The notes under the pieces were generated by a model that was given only the letters and a program-made list of their open reading frames with translations, was not told the origin of the DNA and ran no database searches. A program made the translations under genes and the position numbers. Positions 23,757 through 32,548 of a DNA stretch of 44,505 nucleotides are shown here, one piece after another (positions within the stretch are counted from its first letter, which is position 1; each line of letters starts with the position of its first letter). This stretch comes from Streptomyces carpinensis (GTDB lineage Bacteria; Actinomycetota; Actinomycetes; Streptomycetales; Streptomycetaceae), in NCBI RefSeq assembly GCF_002154505.1, contig NZ_MUBM01000008.1, positions 1 to 44,505 on the forward strand, given 5' to 3'.

Positions 23757-24155
23757 TCAGGGCGTGCAGACCTTGGTCAGTTCGCCTGCGGCGTCGGTGA
23801 CCGGGGTGACGTCGGGGCTCCTGTCGCCGTTCCTGATGGCGGTGCGGACGTTGTCCACGGCTCTGCCGAGGTCGTCCACGGCCTTGTTGACGTCGGCGTT
23901 GTCGGTCTTGTCGCCGATCTTCTCCAGGTCCTTCTCGATCGTGCCGAGGGATTCGTCGGCCTGTGCGGGGTCGTTCGCCGCGTTCTGCACCGCTTGCTGG
24001 AGGTCGGTGACTCTGTCGGCGATGGAGTCGGCGGTCTGGACGCAGTCCAGGGTCTTGTCGACCGCGTCGCAGCCGGTCAGGGCGGAGACGGTGAGCGCGA
24101 CGGCGGCGATGGCGGTGGTGCGGCCCGGGCGTCGTCGGTGTCGGCTCGCGGCCAT
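23757..24155 (-). CDS. Small secreted lipoprotein, helical
   Basis: 132 residues. A basic N-terminus (ASRHRRRPGR), a hydrophobic core and the lipobox LTGC near residue 29 mark a lipoprotein anchored to the outer face of the membrane. The mature part is helical, Asp- and Ala-rich, with heptad-like patterns (DRVTDLQQAVQNA, GTIEKDLEKIG, KAVDDLGRAVDNV) suggesting a helical bundle, and two more cysteines at the ends of the mature chain (DCVQ and KVC) that could form a disulfide. I recognise no named family. It lies 16 bases downstream of rdgB's start side, on the same strand, between rph and rdgB. Confidence 0.78.
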   Translation of the reverse strand: MAASRHRRRPGRTTAIAAVALTVSALTGCDAVDKTLDCVQTADSIADRVTDLQQAVQNAANDPAQADESLGTIEKDLEKIGDKTDNADVNKAVDDLGRAVDNVRTAIRNGDRSPDVTPVTDAAGELTKVCTP

Positions 24156-24277
24156 GGCTCGGTGTCCTCCCCTGTGGTGGCCGGGCGTACGGCGGTGGTG
24201 CCGTGCGCCCGTACCGGTAGGGACGCGGGCCGGGTGGCCGGGGTTGCCCTCGACGCTCGCCTGTCTTGAGGCTCCCT

Positions 24278-25009
24278 TTACTTTTGCTTCTCGAGTGCCG
24301 TGCTCTGGATCAAGGCGAGGTCGGCGCAGCCGGCCACGGCGAGGTCGAGCAGGGCGTTCAGTTCGTCGCGGGCGAAGGGCGCGGCCTCGGCGGTGCCCTG
24401 GACCTCGACGAAGCGTCCGTCGCCGGTGCAGACGACGTTCATGTCGGTGTCGGCGCGCACGTCCTCCTCGTAGCGGAGGTCGAGGAGCGGGACTCCGCCG
24501 ACGATGCCCACGGACACCGCGCTCACCGTGCCGGTGAGCGGCTGGCGGCCGGGCTTGATGAGCTTCTTGGCCTGGGCCCAGGCGACCGCGTCGGCGAGGG
24601 CGACGTAGGCGCCGGTGATGGCCGCGGTGCGCGTGCCGCCGTCGGCCTGGAGGACGTCGCAGTCCAGGACGATGGTGTTCTCGCCGAGTGCCTTGTAGTC
24701 GATGACGGCGCGCAGGGACCGGCCGATGAGGCGGCTGATCTCGTGGGTGCGGCCGCCGATCCTGCCCTTGACGGACTCGCGGTCGCCGCGGGTGTTGGTG
24801 GCGCGGGGCAGCATGGCGTACTCGGCGGTGACCCAGCCTTCGCCGCTGCCCTTGCGCCAGCGCGGGACGCCTTCGGTGAGGGAGGCGGTGCAGAGGACCT
24901 TGGTGTCGCCGAAGGAGACGAGGACGGAGCCCTCGGCGTGCTTGCTCCAGCCGCGTTCGATGGTGACCGGGCGGAGTTGTTCGGCGGTGCGGCCGTCGAT
25001 TCGAGACAT
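24278..25009 (-). CDS. rph: Ribonuclease PH
   Basis: 243 residues, the usual length. The fold is a single RNase PH domain: [21 protein letters not shown], a basic [11 protein letters not shown] segment, [32 protein letters not shown] (phosphate and catalytic Asp region) and [15 protein letters not shown]. It trims the 3' ends of tRNA precursors by phosphorolysis in a hexamer. A hairpin at 25034-25070 separates it from nagF, so it probably has its own promoter rather than being part of the nag transcript. Confidence 0.96.
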   Translation of the reverse strand: MSRIDGRTAEQLRPVTIERGWSKHAEGSVLVSFGDTKVLCTASLTEGVPRWRKGSGEGWVTAEYAMLPRATNTRGDRESVKGRIGGRTHEISRLIGRSLRAVIDYKALGENTIVLDCDVLQADGGTRTAAITGAYVALADAVAWAQAKKLIKPGRQPLTGTVSAVSVGIVGGVPLLDLRYEEDVRADTDMNVVCTGDGRFVEVQGTAEAAPFARDELNALLDLAVAGCADLALIQSTALEKQK

Positions 25010-25033
25010 GACGTCGAGCCTAGTCCTCCGCGC

Positions 25034-25070
25034 GGAAGGGGCTCCTCCCGCATCGGGAAGAGCCCCTTCC
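25034..25070 (-). terminator. Terminator of nagF
   Basis: 11-bp outer stem (25034-25044 with 25060-25070) extended by a four-pair inner stem after one mismatch; between nagF stop and rph start. Confidence 0.75.
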
Positions 25071-25105
25071 AGGTGAACCCTGCGGACCGTGCGGACCGCG
25101 GAGGG

Positions 25106-25339
25106 TCACATCATGTCTTCGATCTCCGCCGCGATGGGGTCGGCGTCGGTGCCGATGACGACCTGGATGGCGCTGCCCATCTTGACGACGCCGTGGGCGC
25201 CGGCGGCCTTCAGGGCGGCCTCGTCGACCAGCGAGGCGTCGTGGACCTCGGTGCGCAGCCGGGTGATGCAGCCTTCGATCTCGTCGATGTTGTCGATGCC
25301 GCCGAGCCCGGCAACGATCTTCTCAGCCTTGCTGGCCAT
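25106..25339 (-). CDS. nagF: PTS EIIB component for N-acetylglucosamine
   Basis: 77 residues from ATG at 25339; a longer open frame to 25486 runs through the operator region and is not used. It is a stand-alone EIIB domain of the glucose/GlcNAc family, with the phosphorylated cysteine C24 in IEGCITRLR. It takes phosphate from a EIIA (crr, encoded elsewhere) and passes it to sugar bound to the EIIC partners. Divergent from nagE1 with a DasR-type operator in the shared region, matching the arrangement of nagF and nagE1/nagE2 in Streptomyces. Confidence 0.92.
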   Translation of the reverse strand: MASKAEKIVAGLGGIDNIDEIEGCITRLRTEVHDASLVDEAALKAAGAHGVVKMGSAIQVVIGTDADPIAAEIEDMM

Positions 25340-25457
25340 GTTCCTTCTCCCTGATCCGAACCGCTTTGTCGCAGTAACCCACAGTTGGCCCATCTTCGCG
25401 AGCGGTCGTGCCGTGGGTACCGAAAGATGGCGTTCACGACAGCGGAACCGTTCGCCA

Positions 25458-25473
25458 ACTGGTCTACACCACC
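25458..25473. promoter_or_regulatory. DasR-responsive element (dre) between nagF and nagE1
   Basis: The 16-base ACTGGTCTACACCACC matches the dre consensus AGTGGTCTAGACCACT at all but a few positions. It sits in the divergent region, so one DasR dimer could control both genes; GlcN-6-P relieves DasR binding. Confidence 0.8.
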
Positions 25474-25542
25474 GTTGGGACGGCAACCAAACGCGGGCCG
25501 GACGGGGTGCCGCACGGAGGAGCGGAGCCGGGGAGGACGCCC

Positions 25543-26838
25543 ATGTGTGCCGACAGCGCCGACGCCGGAATCTCCCCCGTCCGCGATCGTTGGAACACCT
25601 TGTTCCAGGGGCTGCAGAAGATGGGCCGCAGTCTGCAGCTGCCGATCGCCGTGCTGCCGGCCGCGGGCATCCTGAACCGGCTGGGGCAGCCGGACGTGTT
25701 CGGCAAGGACGGGCTCGGCTGGACCGATGTCTCGAAGGTGATGGCGGGTGCGGGCGGCGCGCTGCTCGACGGCCAGCTGGGGCTGCCGTTGCTGTTCTGC
25801 GTCGGTGTGGCCATCGGCATGGCGAAGAAGTCGGACGGCTCCACCGCGCTGGCGGCGGTGGCGGGCTTCCTCGTCTATTACAACGTGCTGCATCAGTTCC
25901 CGGTCGCCTGCCCGGCCGGGGCGGAGGTGATCGCGACCGGCTGCCAGGCGGCGAGCGGGACGGTGACGGCGTTCACCTACCAGAATCCGGGGGTCTTCGG
26001 CGGGATCGTGATGGGGCTGCTGTCCGCCTTCTTCTGGCAGCGCTTCCACCGTACGAGGCTGGTGGACTGGCTGGGCTTCTTCAACGGCCGCCGCCTGGTG
26101 CCGATCATCATGGCGTTCGTGGCGATCCTCTTCGCCGCCCTGTGTCTGTGGATCTGGCCGCCGATCGGCAGCGGCCTGGAGAGCTTCAGCAACTGGCTGA
26201 GCGAGGCCGGGGCGTGGGGGGCCGGGATCTTCGGCCTGGCGAACCGGTCGCTGCTGGTGGTGGGCCTGCACCAGTTCCTGAACGTGCCGATCTGGTTCCA
26301 GTTCGGCAGTTACACCAAGCCCGACGGGACGGTGGTGCACGGCGACATCAACATGTTCCTCGCGGGGGATCCGAACGCGGGGCAGTTCACCTCGGGCTTC
26401 TTCCCGATCATGATGTTCGCGCTGCCGGCGGCGGCGCTGGCGATGACGCACACCGCCCGGCCGGAACGCCGCAAGGAGGTCGGCGGGCTGATGCTGTCGG
26501 TGGCGCTGACGTCGTTCGTCACGGGGATCACCGAGCCGCTCGAGTACTCGTTCCTGTTCATCGCCCCGGTGCTGTACGGGGTGCACGCGGTGCTGACCGG
26601 CGCGTCGATGGCGGCGACGTGGGCGCTGGGCGTGCACGACGGGTTCAGCTTCTCGGCGGGGCTGATCGACTACGTGATCAATTGGAATCTGGCGACCCGG
26701 CCGTGGGCGATCGTTCCGATCGGTCTGTGCTTCGCGGCGGTGTACTACCTGATCTTCCGTTTTGCGATCACGACGTTCGATCTGAAGACTCCGGGGCGGG
26801 AGCCTGAGGGGGAAGTGGAGGACACGACCAAGGCCTGA
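25543..26838 (+). CDS. nagE1: PTS EIIC component for N-acetylglucosamine, copy 1
   Basis: 431 residues from ATG 25543 with GGGAGGA upstream; the frame to 25408 is not used. Ten hydrophobic segments in the EIIC glucose-family pattern, with the family marks LQKMGRSLQLPIAVLPAAGI at the first helix, GLHQFLNVP, and TEPLEYSFLF, whose His and Glu residues bind the sugar. It has no fused EIIB or EIIA. It transports GlcNAc coupled to phosphorylation from NagF. About two thirds of positions look identical to copy 2 downstream, so this is a tandem duplication. It has a longer periplasmic-side insert (near residues 118-145, with two Cys). Confidence 0.92.
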   Translation: MCADSADAGISPVRDRWNTLFQGLQKMGRSLQLPIAVLPAAGILNRLGQPDVFGKDGLGWTDVSKVMAGAGGALLDGQLGLPLLFCVGVAIGMAKKSDGSTALAAVAGFLVYYNVLHQFPVACPAGAEVIATGCQAASGTVTAFTYQNPGVFGGIVMGLLSAFFWQRFHRTRLVDWLGFFNGRRLVPIIMAFVAILFAALCLWIWPPIGSGLESFSNWLSEAGAWGAGIFGLANRSLLVVGLHQFLNVPIWFQFGSYTKPDGTVVHGDINMFLAGDPNAGQFTSGFFPIMMFALPAAALAMTHTARPERRKEVGGLMLSVALTSFVTGITEPLEYSFLFIAPVLYGVHAVLTGASMAATWALGVHDGFSFSAGLIDYVINWNLATRPWAIVPIGLCFAAVYYLIFRFAITTFDLKTPGREPEGEVEDTTKA

Positions 26839-26933
26839 AGGCAGCCTGGCAACAGCTCGAACGCGGCCCGCACGGGGCGTAGCGGAGTGGTCGCAAGTTC
26901 GCGGGTTCCTTACCTCACCTTCATCGTGCTACA

Positions 26934-26966
26934 ACAGGTCTACACCACTGAGTGGTGTAGACCACC
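26934..26966. promoter_or_regulatory. Two adjacent dre sites fused in a 27-bp palindrome, upstream of nagE2
   Basis: dre-like elements at 26934-26949 and 26951-26966 share one central base. GGTCTACACCACT (26937-26949) and AGTGGTGTAGACC (26951-26963) are exact inverted arms around G at 26950. The palindrome lies about 20 bases before the nagE2 start, over its presumed promoter or leader. Confidence 0.8.
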
Positions 26967-26986
26967 ACCCGATGGAGGACGGACGT

Positions 26987-28243
26987 ATGAGCACCGCCAC
27001 CGCCACAACGACGGCGGCACCCGCGAAGAAGCGGGGATCTGGCCTGTTCCAGGGCCTGCAGAAAGTTGGCCGAAGCCTGCAGCTTCCGATCGCCGTTCTG
27101 CCGGCGGCGGGCATCATGGTCCGCCTGGGCCAGGACGACATCTTCGGCAAGGACGGTCTGGGCTGGGACAAGGTCGCCGCCGTGTTCAACAACGCGGGTG
27201 GCGCGCTGACCGGGGCCCTGCCGATCCTGTTCTGCATCGGCGTCGCCATCGGCTTCGCCAAGAAGGCCGACGGCTCGACTGCGCTGGCCGCCGTGGTGGG
27301 CTTCCTCGTCTACAGCAAGGTCCTCGAGGCCTTCCCCCTGACCGAGCAGCACATCGAGAAGGGGAAGATAGTCGAGGCCACCTACAACAACCCAGGTGTG
27401 CTCGGCGGCATCATCATGGGCCTGCTCGCCGCCGTCCTGTGGCAACGCTTCCACCGCACGAAGCTGGTGGACTGGCTCGGCTTCTTCAACGGCCGCCGAC
27501 TGGTGCCGATCATCATGGCCTTCGTCGGCATCGTGGTGGGTGTCGTCTTCGCCCTGATCTGGAAGCCGATCGGCACCGGCATCAGCGACTTCGGCGACTG
27601 GATGACCGGCCTCGGCTCGGGCGGTGCGGCCCTGTTCGGCGGCGTGAACCGCGCACTGATCCCGGTCGGCATGCACCAGTTCGTGAACACCGTCGCCTGG
27701 TTCCAGCTGGGCAGCTTCACCGACTCCGCCGGCCAGGTCTGGCAGGGCGACATCCCGCGCTTCCTGCACGGTGACGCATCCGCCGGCCTGTTCCAGTCCG
27801 GCTTCTTCCCGATCATGATGTTCGGCCTGCCGGCTGCCGCGCTCGCCATCGCGCACTGCGCCCGACCCGAGCGCCGCAAGGTCGTGCTCGGCATGATGAT
27901 CTCCCTGGCGCTGACCTCCTTCGTCACCGGTGTCACGGAGCCGATCGAGTTCTCCTTCATGTTCATCGCGCCGATCCTGTACGTGCTGCACGCCGTGCTC
28001 ACCGCCGCGTCGATGGCCGTCACATGGGGCCTGGGCGTGCACGACGGCTTCAACTTCTCGGCCGGCTTCATCGACTACGCGCTCAACTGGCACTTGGCGA
28101 CCAAGCCATGGATGATCATCCCGATCGGCCTGGTGTTCGCGGTGATCTACTACGTGACCTTCCGCTTCGCCATCATCAAGTTCAACCTCCCCACCCCGGG
28201 CCGCGAGCCCGAGGAGGAGGTCGAGGACCTCACGAAGGCGTGA
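26987..28243 (+). CDS. nagE2: PTS EIIC component for N-acetylglucosamine, copy 2
   Basis: 418 residues from ATG 26987, with GGAGG seven bases upstream; an in-frame start at 26972 overlaps the ribosome site. The same EIIC architecture as copy 1, with LQKVGRSLQLPIAVLPAAGI, GMHQFVNTV and TEPIEFSFMF. The N-terminal tail is Thr/Ala-rich and differs from copy 1, as does the loop near residues 112-130, which has no cysteines. In S. coelicolor NagE2 is the main GlcNAc permease; by analogy this is the likely major transporter, under tight DasR control through the double operator. A strong terminator follows. Confidence 0.93.
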   Translation: MSTATATTTAAPAKKRGSGLFQGLQKVGRSLQLPIAVLPAAGIMVRLGQDDIFGKDGLGWDKVAAVFNNAGGALTGALPILFCIGVAIGFAKKADGSTALAAVVGFLVYSKVLEAFPLTEQHIEKGKIVEATYNNPGVLGGIIMGLLAAVLWQRFHRTKLVDWLGFFNGRRLVPIIMAFVGIVVGVVFALIWKPIGTGISDFGDWMTGLGSGGAALFGGVNRALIPVGMHQFVNTVAWFQLGSFTDSAGQVWQGDIPRFLHGDASAGLFQSGFFPIMMFGLPAAALAIAHCARPERRKVVLGMMISLALTSFVTGVTEPIEFSFMFIAPILYVLHAVLTAASMAVTWGLGVHDGFNFSAGFIDYALNWHLATKPWMIIPIGLVFAVIYYVTFRFAIIKFNLPTPGREPEEEVEDLTKA

Positions 28244-28258
28244 GCCCTCCCCGGTTGT

Positions 28259-28295
28259 GAGAAGGCCCCCGAGCGAACTGCTCGGGGGCCTTCTC
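28259..28295. terminator. Bidirectional terminator between nagE2 and the MBL gene
   Basis: Perfect 16-bp stem (28259-28274 with 28280-28295), five-base loop, between two convergent genes. Confidence 0.88.
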
Positions 28296-28309
28296 GCGTC
28301 GTCGCGGCA

Positions 28310-29062
28310 TCAGATCTCGTACGTGGCTCCGGGCGCCGCCAGTTCCACCGGGCCGGCGTAGACCGCGCGGGCGTCGGTGAGGTTGATGTGGGGGTCGGTC
28401 CACGGGGGGATGTGGGTGAGGACGAGGCGGCGGGCACGGGCGCGGGCGGCGGCCTCGCCCGCCTCACGGCCGTTGAGGTGCAGGTCGGGGATGGTCTCCT
28501 TGCCGTCCGTGAAGGCGGCCTCGCACAGGAACAGGTCGGACTCCCGGGCGAGTTCCTCCAGGGCCTCGCTGACGCCTGTGTCGCCGGAGTACGTCAGAGT
28601 CCGGCCGCCGTGCTCGAGCCGGATGGCGTACGCCTCCACCGGGTGGGCCATCAACTCGGTGTGCACGGAGAAGGGGCCGATGTCGAAGGTGCCCGGCTTG
28701 ACCGTGTGGAAGTCGAAGACCTCGCTCATGGACGAGGCGGTGGGAGTGTCGGCGTAGGCCGTGGTCAGCCGGTGCTCGGTGCCCTCGGGGCCGTAGACCG
28801 GCAGAGGGTCGCAACGCCCGCCGTCGTGCCGGTAGTAGCGCGCGACGAAGTACGCGAGCATGTCGATGCAGTGGTCGGCGTGCAGATGGCTCAGGAAGAT
28901 CGCGTCGAGGTCGTAGAGACCGCAGTGGCGCTGCAGCTCGCCCAGGGCGCCGTTGCCCATGTCGAGGAGCAGCCGGAAGCCGTCGGCCTCTACGAGGTAG
29001 CTCGAGCAGGCCGATTCCGCGGACGGGAACGACCCCGAGCAGCCGACGACGGTGAGCTTCAT
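28310..29062 (-). CDS. MBL-fold metallo-hydrolase, Rv1339-like phosphodiesterase candidate
   Basis: 250 residues from ATG at 29062; the frame extends to 29221 without support. The metal-binding motif of the metallo-beta-lactamase fold is H59-L-H61-A-D63-H64; further ligands are likely in YSGDTG and the final LTHIPP. Position next to rph/rdgB (with the nag genes inserted) and next to cysM on the other side equals that of Rv1339 in Mycobacterium tuberculosis, reported as an atypical class II cAMP phosphodiesterase. So a cyclic-nucleotide phosphodiesterase role is the best hypothesis; assignment from synteny and fold is inference. The Rv1337 rhomboid and murI genes that flank it in mycobacteria are absent here. 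Confidence 0.85.
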   Translation of the reverse strand: MKLTVVGCSGSFPSAESACSSYLVEADGFRLLLDMGNGALGELQRHCGLYDLDAIFLSHLHADHCIDMLAYFVARYYRHDGGRCDPLPVYGPEGTEHRLTTAYADTPTASSMSEVFDFHTVKPGTFDIGPFSVHTELMAHPVEAYAIRLEHGGRTLTYSGDTGVSEALEELARESDLFLCEAAFTDGKETIPDLHLNGREAGEAAARARARRLVLTHIPPWTDPHINLTDARAVYAGPVELAAPGATYEI

Positions 29063-29274
29063 GGAGCAGAAACCTCCGCTGGCGGGATAGATACAGAAGG
29101 TGACGGGGGTCGTGCGGTCCGTCGAGCGTAAGGCGCGAAACGGCCGGTCGCTCCTCCGGCTAGGGCTGTTGTGGGCGAACTCACCTGTGGTGTCACCGGT
29201 TCGGCTGGACGTGGGGCGCATGAGGTGTGAAAGAGGGCGCGCGCTGAAGGTCGGGCGCCGGTAACGTCGTCCTT

Positions 29275-29730
29275 ATGGACACGTCCTGGTGGCTGGCGCT
29301 CGCGGCAGTGGTGCTGCTCGCGCTCGTCGCCACGCTCGTCGACGGGTGGGGGCGCGGTCGCCGGCCCGCGGGGCGCAGGCTGCGGCCACCGGGACGTCCG
29401 CTGGAGCGGGGCGGTGCCGCCAGGCCGCAGCCGGCGGAGATCTGGTGGGCCAACGTGCCCTACGAGGAGGGCACGGGGGCGAGGGACCGGCCCTGTCTGG
29501 TGCTGTCCGTCCACGGCAAGCGCGCCCGGGTCGCCAAGATCACCAGCAGGTACCACGACGAGCGGGCCGGGGTGATTCCCCTGCCGCCCGGCTCGGTGGG
29601 GGACGCGCAGGGGCGGACCAGCTTCCTGGAGACCGACGAGGTGCGGGAGGTGCCGGTGTGGGACTTCCGGCGCCGGGTGGGGGTCGTGGATCCGGTGCTC
29701 TGGGACCAGGTGCGGTATCTGGCCGGATGA
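29275..29730 (+). CDS. PemK/MazF-fold protein with an N-terminal membrane anchor
   Basis: 151 residues. Residues 4-22 form one membrane helix (WWLALAAVVLLALVATLV), followed by a very basic Arg/Pro-rich linker to residue 50. Residues 53-150 resemble the PemK/MazF SH3-like barrel: AEIWWANVPYEEG at the first strand, RPCLVLS, a KITSRY segment near residue 90 and a C-terminal LWDQVRYL helix. A classical MazF has no membrane anchor. No antitoxin gene lies beside it, so it is unlikely to be a standard toxin-antitoxin toxin. The ribonuclease activity is not assured. It is divergent from the MBL gene. Confidence 0.75.
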   Translation: MDTSWWLALAAVVLLALVATLVDGWGRGRRPAGRRLRPPGRPLERGGAARPQPAEIWWANVPYEEGTGARDRPCLVLSVHGKRARVAKITSRYHDERAGVIPLPPGSVGDAQGRTSFLETDEVREVPVWDFRRRVGVVDPVLWDQVRYLAG

Positions 29731-29808
29731 GCCGGTGGGGTCGGGTGAGCCGGTGGGGTCGCCCGCACCGGTCGAGCCGGGCGGACGCGCCGGGTCCGCA
29801 GGCGCTGC

Positions 29809-30297
29809 TCATGGCCGCGTCACCCTGACGGTGACGGTCCACTCCTGGATGCCCTGGCAGGAGATCTTGCCGGGTCCGGTGGCGCACAGCGGGCGGGAGG
29901 AGGTCAGCCGGGCCGTGCCGGGCGCGACCGCGGTGTAGGCGGCGAGGGCGTCGCCCGGCATGATCACGATGCCGGCGTCGGCGCCCTTGAGAGCGGTGCC
30001 GGTGGCCTTGACCGGGGTCCAGGGACGGTCCTTGGTGCCGTCCAGGGTGAGGCGCACGTACCCGCCGACGGTGAGGCAGATGGTGCGGCCGGAGTCGGCG
30101 GCGGTGAGCTGTGCCTGGTCGGTGCAGCCGGCGGGGGCCGTGGAGGCGGACGGGGTGCCGTCGCCCGCGGGGCTCGCCGAGCTCGCGGAGCCGCTGCCCT
30201 TGCCGCCGTGCTGCGTTCCGCAGCCGACGACGAGCAGGGCCGCTGCCGCCGCCGTGGCGGTGGCGACGGTGGTGCGGTGGAGCGTCGTACGGCGCAT
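29809..30297 (-). CDS. Secreted lipoprotein with C-terminal domain of unknown function
   Basis: 162 residues. Signal peptide with basic start (RRTTLHRTTVA), hydrophobic core and lipobox VVGC near residue 26. A Ser/Gly/Ala/Pro-rich spacer to about residue 55 is followed by a compact beta-rich domain (about 56-160) with four cysteines in two likely disulfides: GCTDQAQLTA, RTICLTVGG, RPLCATG and KISCQG. I recognise no named family. It would sit on the outer face of the membrane. Its neighbours are not obviously related in function. Confidence 0.75.
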   Translation of the reverse strand: MRRTTLHRTTVATATAAAAALLVVGCGTQHGGKGSGSASSASPAGDGTPSASTAPAGCTDQAQLTAADSGRTICLTVGGYVRLTLDGTKDRPWTPVKATGTALKGADAGIVIMPGDALAAYTAVAPGTARLTSSRPLCATGPGKISCQGIQEWTVTVRVTRP

Positions 30298-30401
30298 GGG
30301 GCGGCCGCCTTTCTGCTGTCCCGGTTTCGGGTGCCCAGTGCCCTGATGCCGATGTGACGTTTCTCCAGCACATCAGGATCCGCTCCCCCGCGCACACCGG
30401 A

Positions 30402-30435
30402 GCCCCGGCCGGTTCACCGCTCGCCCGGCCGGGGC
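30402..30435 (-). terminator. Terminator of the S53 protease gene
   Basis: Perfect 11-bp stem (30402-30412 with 30425-30435) and a 12-base loop, about 45 bases after the protease stop on the minus strand. Confidence 0.7.
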
Positions 30436-30478
30436 CCCTTCGCGCTGGTGTACTGGTGTGCTCCCCGCGGTGTGCGGA

Positions 30479-32548
30479 TCAGCTTGTCGTGATCGCGGTG
30501 TCGTCGACGACGAAGCTGGTCTGCAGGGAGGAGTCCTCGACGCCGCTGAACTTCAGCGTGACCGTGGATCCGGCCAGCGAGGACAGGTCGAAGGACTGCT
30601 GGGCGTAGCCGGAACCGGCGTTGAGGTTGGAGTAGGTCGCCAGCGTCTTGGACCCGGCGGTCACCGTCAGCTTGTCGTACTGGGTGGTGGTGGTGCCCTC
30701 CGACGTGTCGATGTGCAGGTAGAAGGTGAGGGTGGCCTTGCAGCCGGAGGGGATGGTCACCGACTGGGACAGGGTGTCGGTGTGGGTGGTCCCGTAGCCG
30801 TCGAGCCAGGCCTTGTAGGAGCCGCTGTGGGCGGGTTCACCGGTGTCGTTGGTGATGACGCCGCTGGTGGCGGTCCACGTGGTGTTGCCGGACTCGAAGC
30901 CCGGGTTGCCGAGCAGCTGCGCCGAGGTGCAGGTGCCGCCGGAGGAGCCGACCGTCCAGGTGAAGGCGGCCGAGCCGGACGCGCCGGTCGTGTCCTTGGC
31001 GGTGACGGTGACGCCGTAGGTGCCCGCGGTGGACGCCGTGCCGGAGATCAGGCCGGTGGAGCTGTTGATGGACAGGCCGGTCGGCAGGCCGGTCGCGCTG
31101 TAGGTGAGGGCGGCACCGGCGCTGTCGGAGGCGTGGATCTGCAGGCTGACGGAGCTTCCGGTCGCGGTTGACTGGTTGCCCGGGTTGGTGACGGTCACCG
31201 TGTTGCCGGTGGTGGTGCCGGAGGTGAAGGCGGCGGTGCCGTTGGGGGTGCCCCAGCCGGTCGGGCCGTCGTAGCCGGCGCGGGCGGTGCAGAAGTACGA
31301 GGTCGAGCAGGAGCCGTTGCTGCCGCTGGTGACGTCGTTCAGGTTGCCCGTGTGGGAGTACGGGTACTGCGCCGGGTAGTCGCCGCTGCCCGGGGTGCCC
31401 GCGAGGGCGTAGACGCCGGCGATGATCGGGGCGGAGGCGCTGGTGCCGCCGTAGACCGCCCAGCCGGAGCCGCCGTAGGTGTCGTAGACGGCCACGCCGG
31501 TGGCGGGGTCGGCCACCGCGGAGACGTCGGCCTCCATGCGCTTGGCGCAGCCGGTGTCGGTCTGCCAGCTGGGCTTGGGGTCGTAGGCGGAGCAGCCGGA
31601 GCCGGTGCCCTCGGTGCTGTTGGTGTGCCAGACGGACTCGCTCCAGCCGCGGGAGTTGGAGGCGGTGGTCAGCGCGGTGCCGCCGACGGCGGTCACGTAC
31701 TGGGAGGTCGCCGGGTACTCGGCGCCGTAGCCGGAGTCACCCGCGGAGACGGTGATGGCGACGCCCGGGTGCTTGAAGTACTGGGAGTCCTCGGTGGTCT
31801 GGGAGGAGGCCTCGCCGCCGCCCCAGCTGTTGGAGACGAACTTGGCGCCGAGGGCGACGGCCTCGTTCTCGGCTATGCCGAGGTCGGTGTCGGTGGCCGA
31901 GTTCGCTTCTACGAGGATGATGTTGCAGTTGGGGCAGACGGCGCTGACCATGTCGATGTCGAGCGCCTCCTCGCCGGCCCATCCGGTGTCGCTGGAGGGC
32001 AGCGAGGTGGTGGAGCCGGTCTGGCTGACCTGCTTGAAGCAGCCGTTGGCCTTGGTGCACGACGACAGGCCGTAGGTCGAGCGGTAGGTGGCGAGGTCCG
32101 ACTCGGCGTTGGGGTCGTTGTAGGCGTCGACGACGGCGACGGTCAGGCCGGAGCCGCCCGTGGAGGGCAGGTTGTAGGCGCTGTGCAGGTTGGCCGGGGA
32201 GAGGCCGGAGGGGGCGGCGGCGAGGGCCGCGGCCAGGCGCTGCTTGATGTCGGTGCGGCGCTGGGCGAAGCAGGCGGCGTGGCCCGGCTCGGCGGTGGAG
32301 CACAGGTGCTGGGTCGGCACCTTCTGGCCGGCCTTGCCGGTGGAGTGGAAGGTCTGCCGCCTCGGGTCGGTCAGGGCCTTGGCGTTCTGCACGGACTTGG
32401 TGGTGTGCGGCCCGGCTGCGGCGGCGGGCTGGGCGCCGGCCGTGGGGGCGGCGAAGAGTCCGGCGACGGTGAGGGCGAGGGCGGGAAAGGCGACGGACAG
32501 GAGTCTGCGCAGGCTCCGTCTCCGCCCGCTCGGGCGTGACTCACGCAT
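30479..32548 (-). CDS. Secreted S53 (sedolisin-type) serine protease with C-terminal beta domains
   Basis: 689 residues from ATG at 32548 with GGAGG nine bases upstream; a 44-residue longer frame lacks a ribosome site. Signal peptide (residues 1-40, with a twin-Arg run followed by a hydrophobic core and an Ala-x-Ala end). The catalytic domain has E193 and D197 of the ExxxD motif, oxyanion Asp D271 in SAGDSG and nucleophile S370 in GGTSAS, as in acid-active sedolisins. There is no long S53 propeptide of the fungal type, only a short pro-region to about 120. After about residue 450 comes an Ig-like (putative He_PIG) domain, then a Cys-bounded beta-sandwich resembling carbohydrate-binding modules. 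The enzyme is exported and probably binds polymers. Confidence 0.9.
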   Translation of the reverse strand: MRESRPSGRRRSLRRLLSVAFPALALTVAGLFAAPTAGAQPAAAAGPHTTKSVQNAKALTDPRRQTFHSTGKAGQKVPTQHLCSTAEPGHAACFAQRRTDIKQRLAAALAAAPSGLSPANLHSAYNLPSTGGSGLTVAVVDAYNDPNAESDLATYRSTYGLSSCTKANGCFKQVSQTGSTTSLPSSDTGWAGEEALDIDMVSAVCPNCNIILVEANSATDTDLGIAENEAVALGAKFVSNSWGGGEASSQTTEDSQYFKHPGVAITVSAGDSGYGAEYPATSQYVTAVGGTALTTASNSRGWSESVWHTNSTEGTGSGCSAYDPKPSWQTDTGCAKRMEADVSAVADPATGVAVYDTYGGSGWAVYGGTSASAPIIAGVYALAGTPGSGDYPAQYPYSHTGNLNDVTSGSNGSCSTSYFCTARAGYDGPTGWGTPNGTAAFTSGTTTGNTVTVTNPGNQSTATGSSVSLQIHASDSAGAALTYSATGLPTGLSINSSTGLISGTASTAGTYGVTVTAKDTTGASGSAAFTWTVGSSGGTCTSAQLLGNPGFESGNTTWTATSGVITNDTGEPAHSGSYKAWLDGYGTTHTDTLSQSVTIPSGCKATLTFYLHIDTSEGTTTTQYDKLTVTAGSKTLATYSNLNAGSGYAQQSFDLSSLAGSTVTLKFSGVEDSSLQTSFVVDDTAITTS

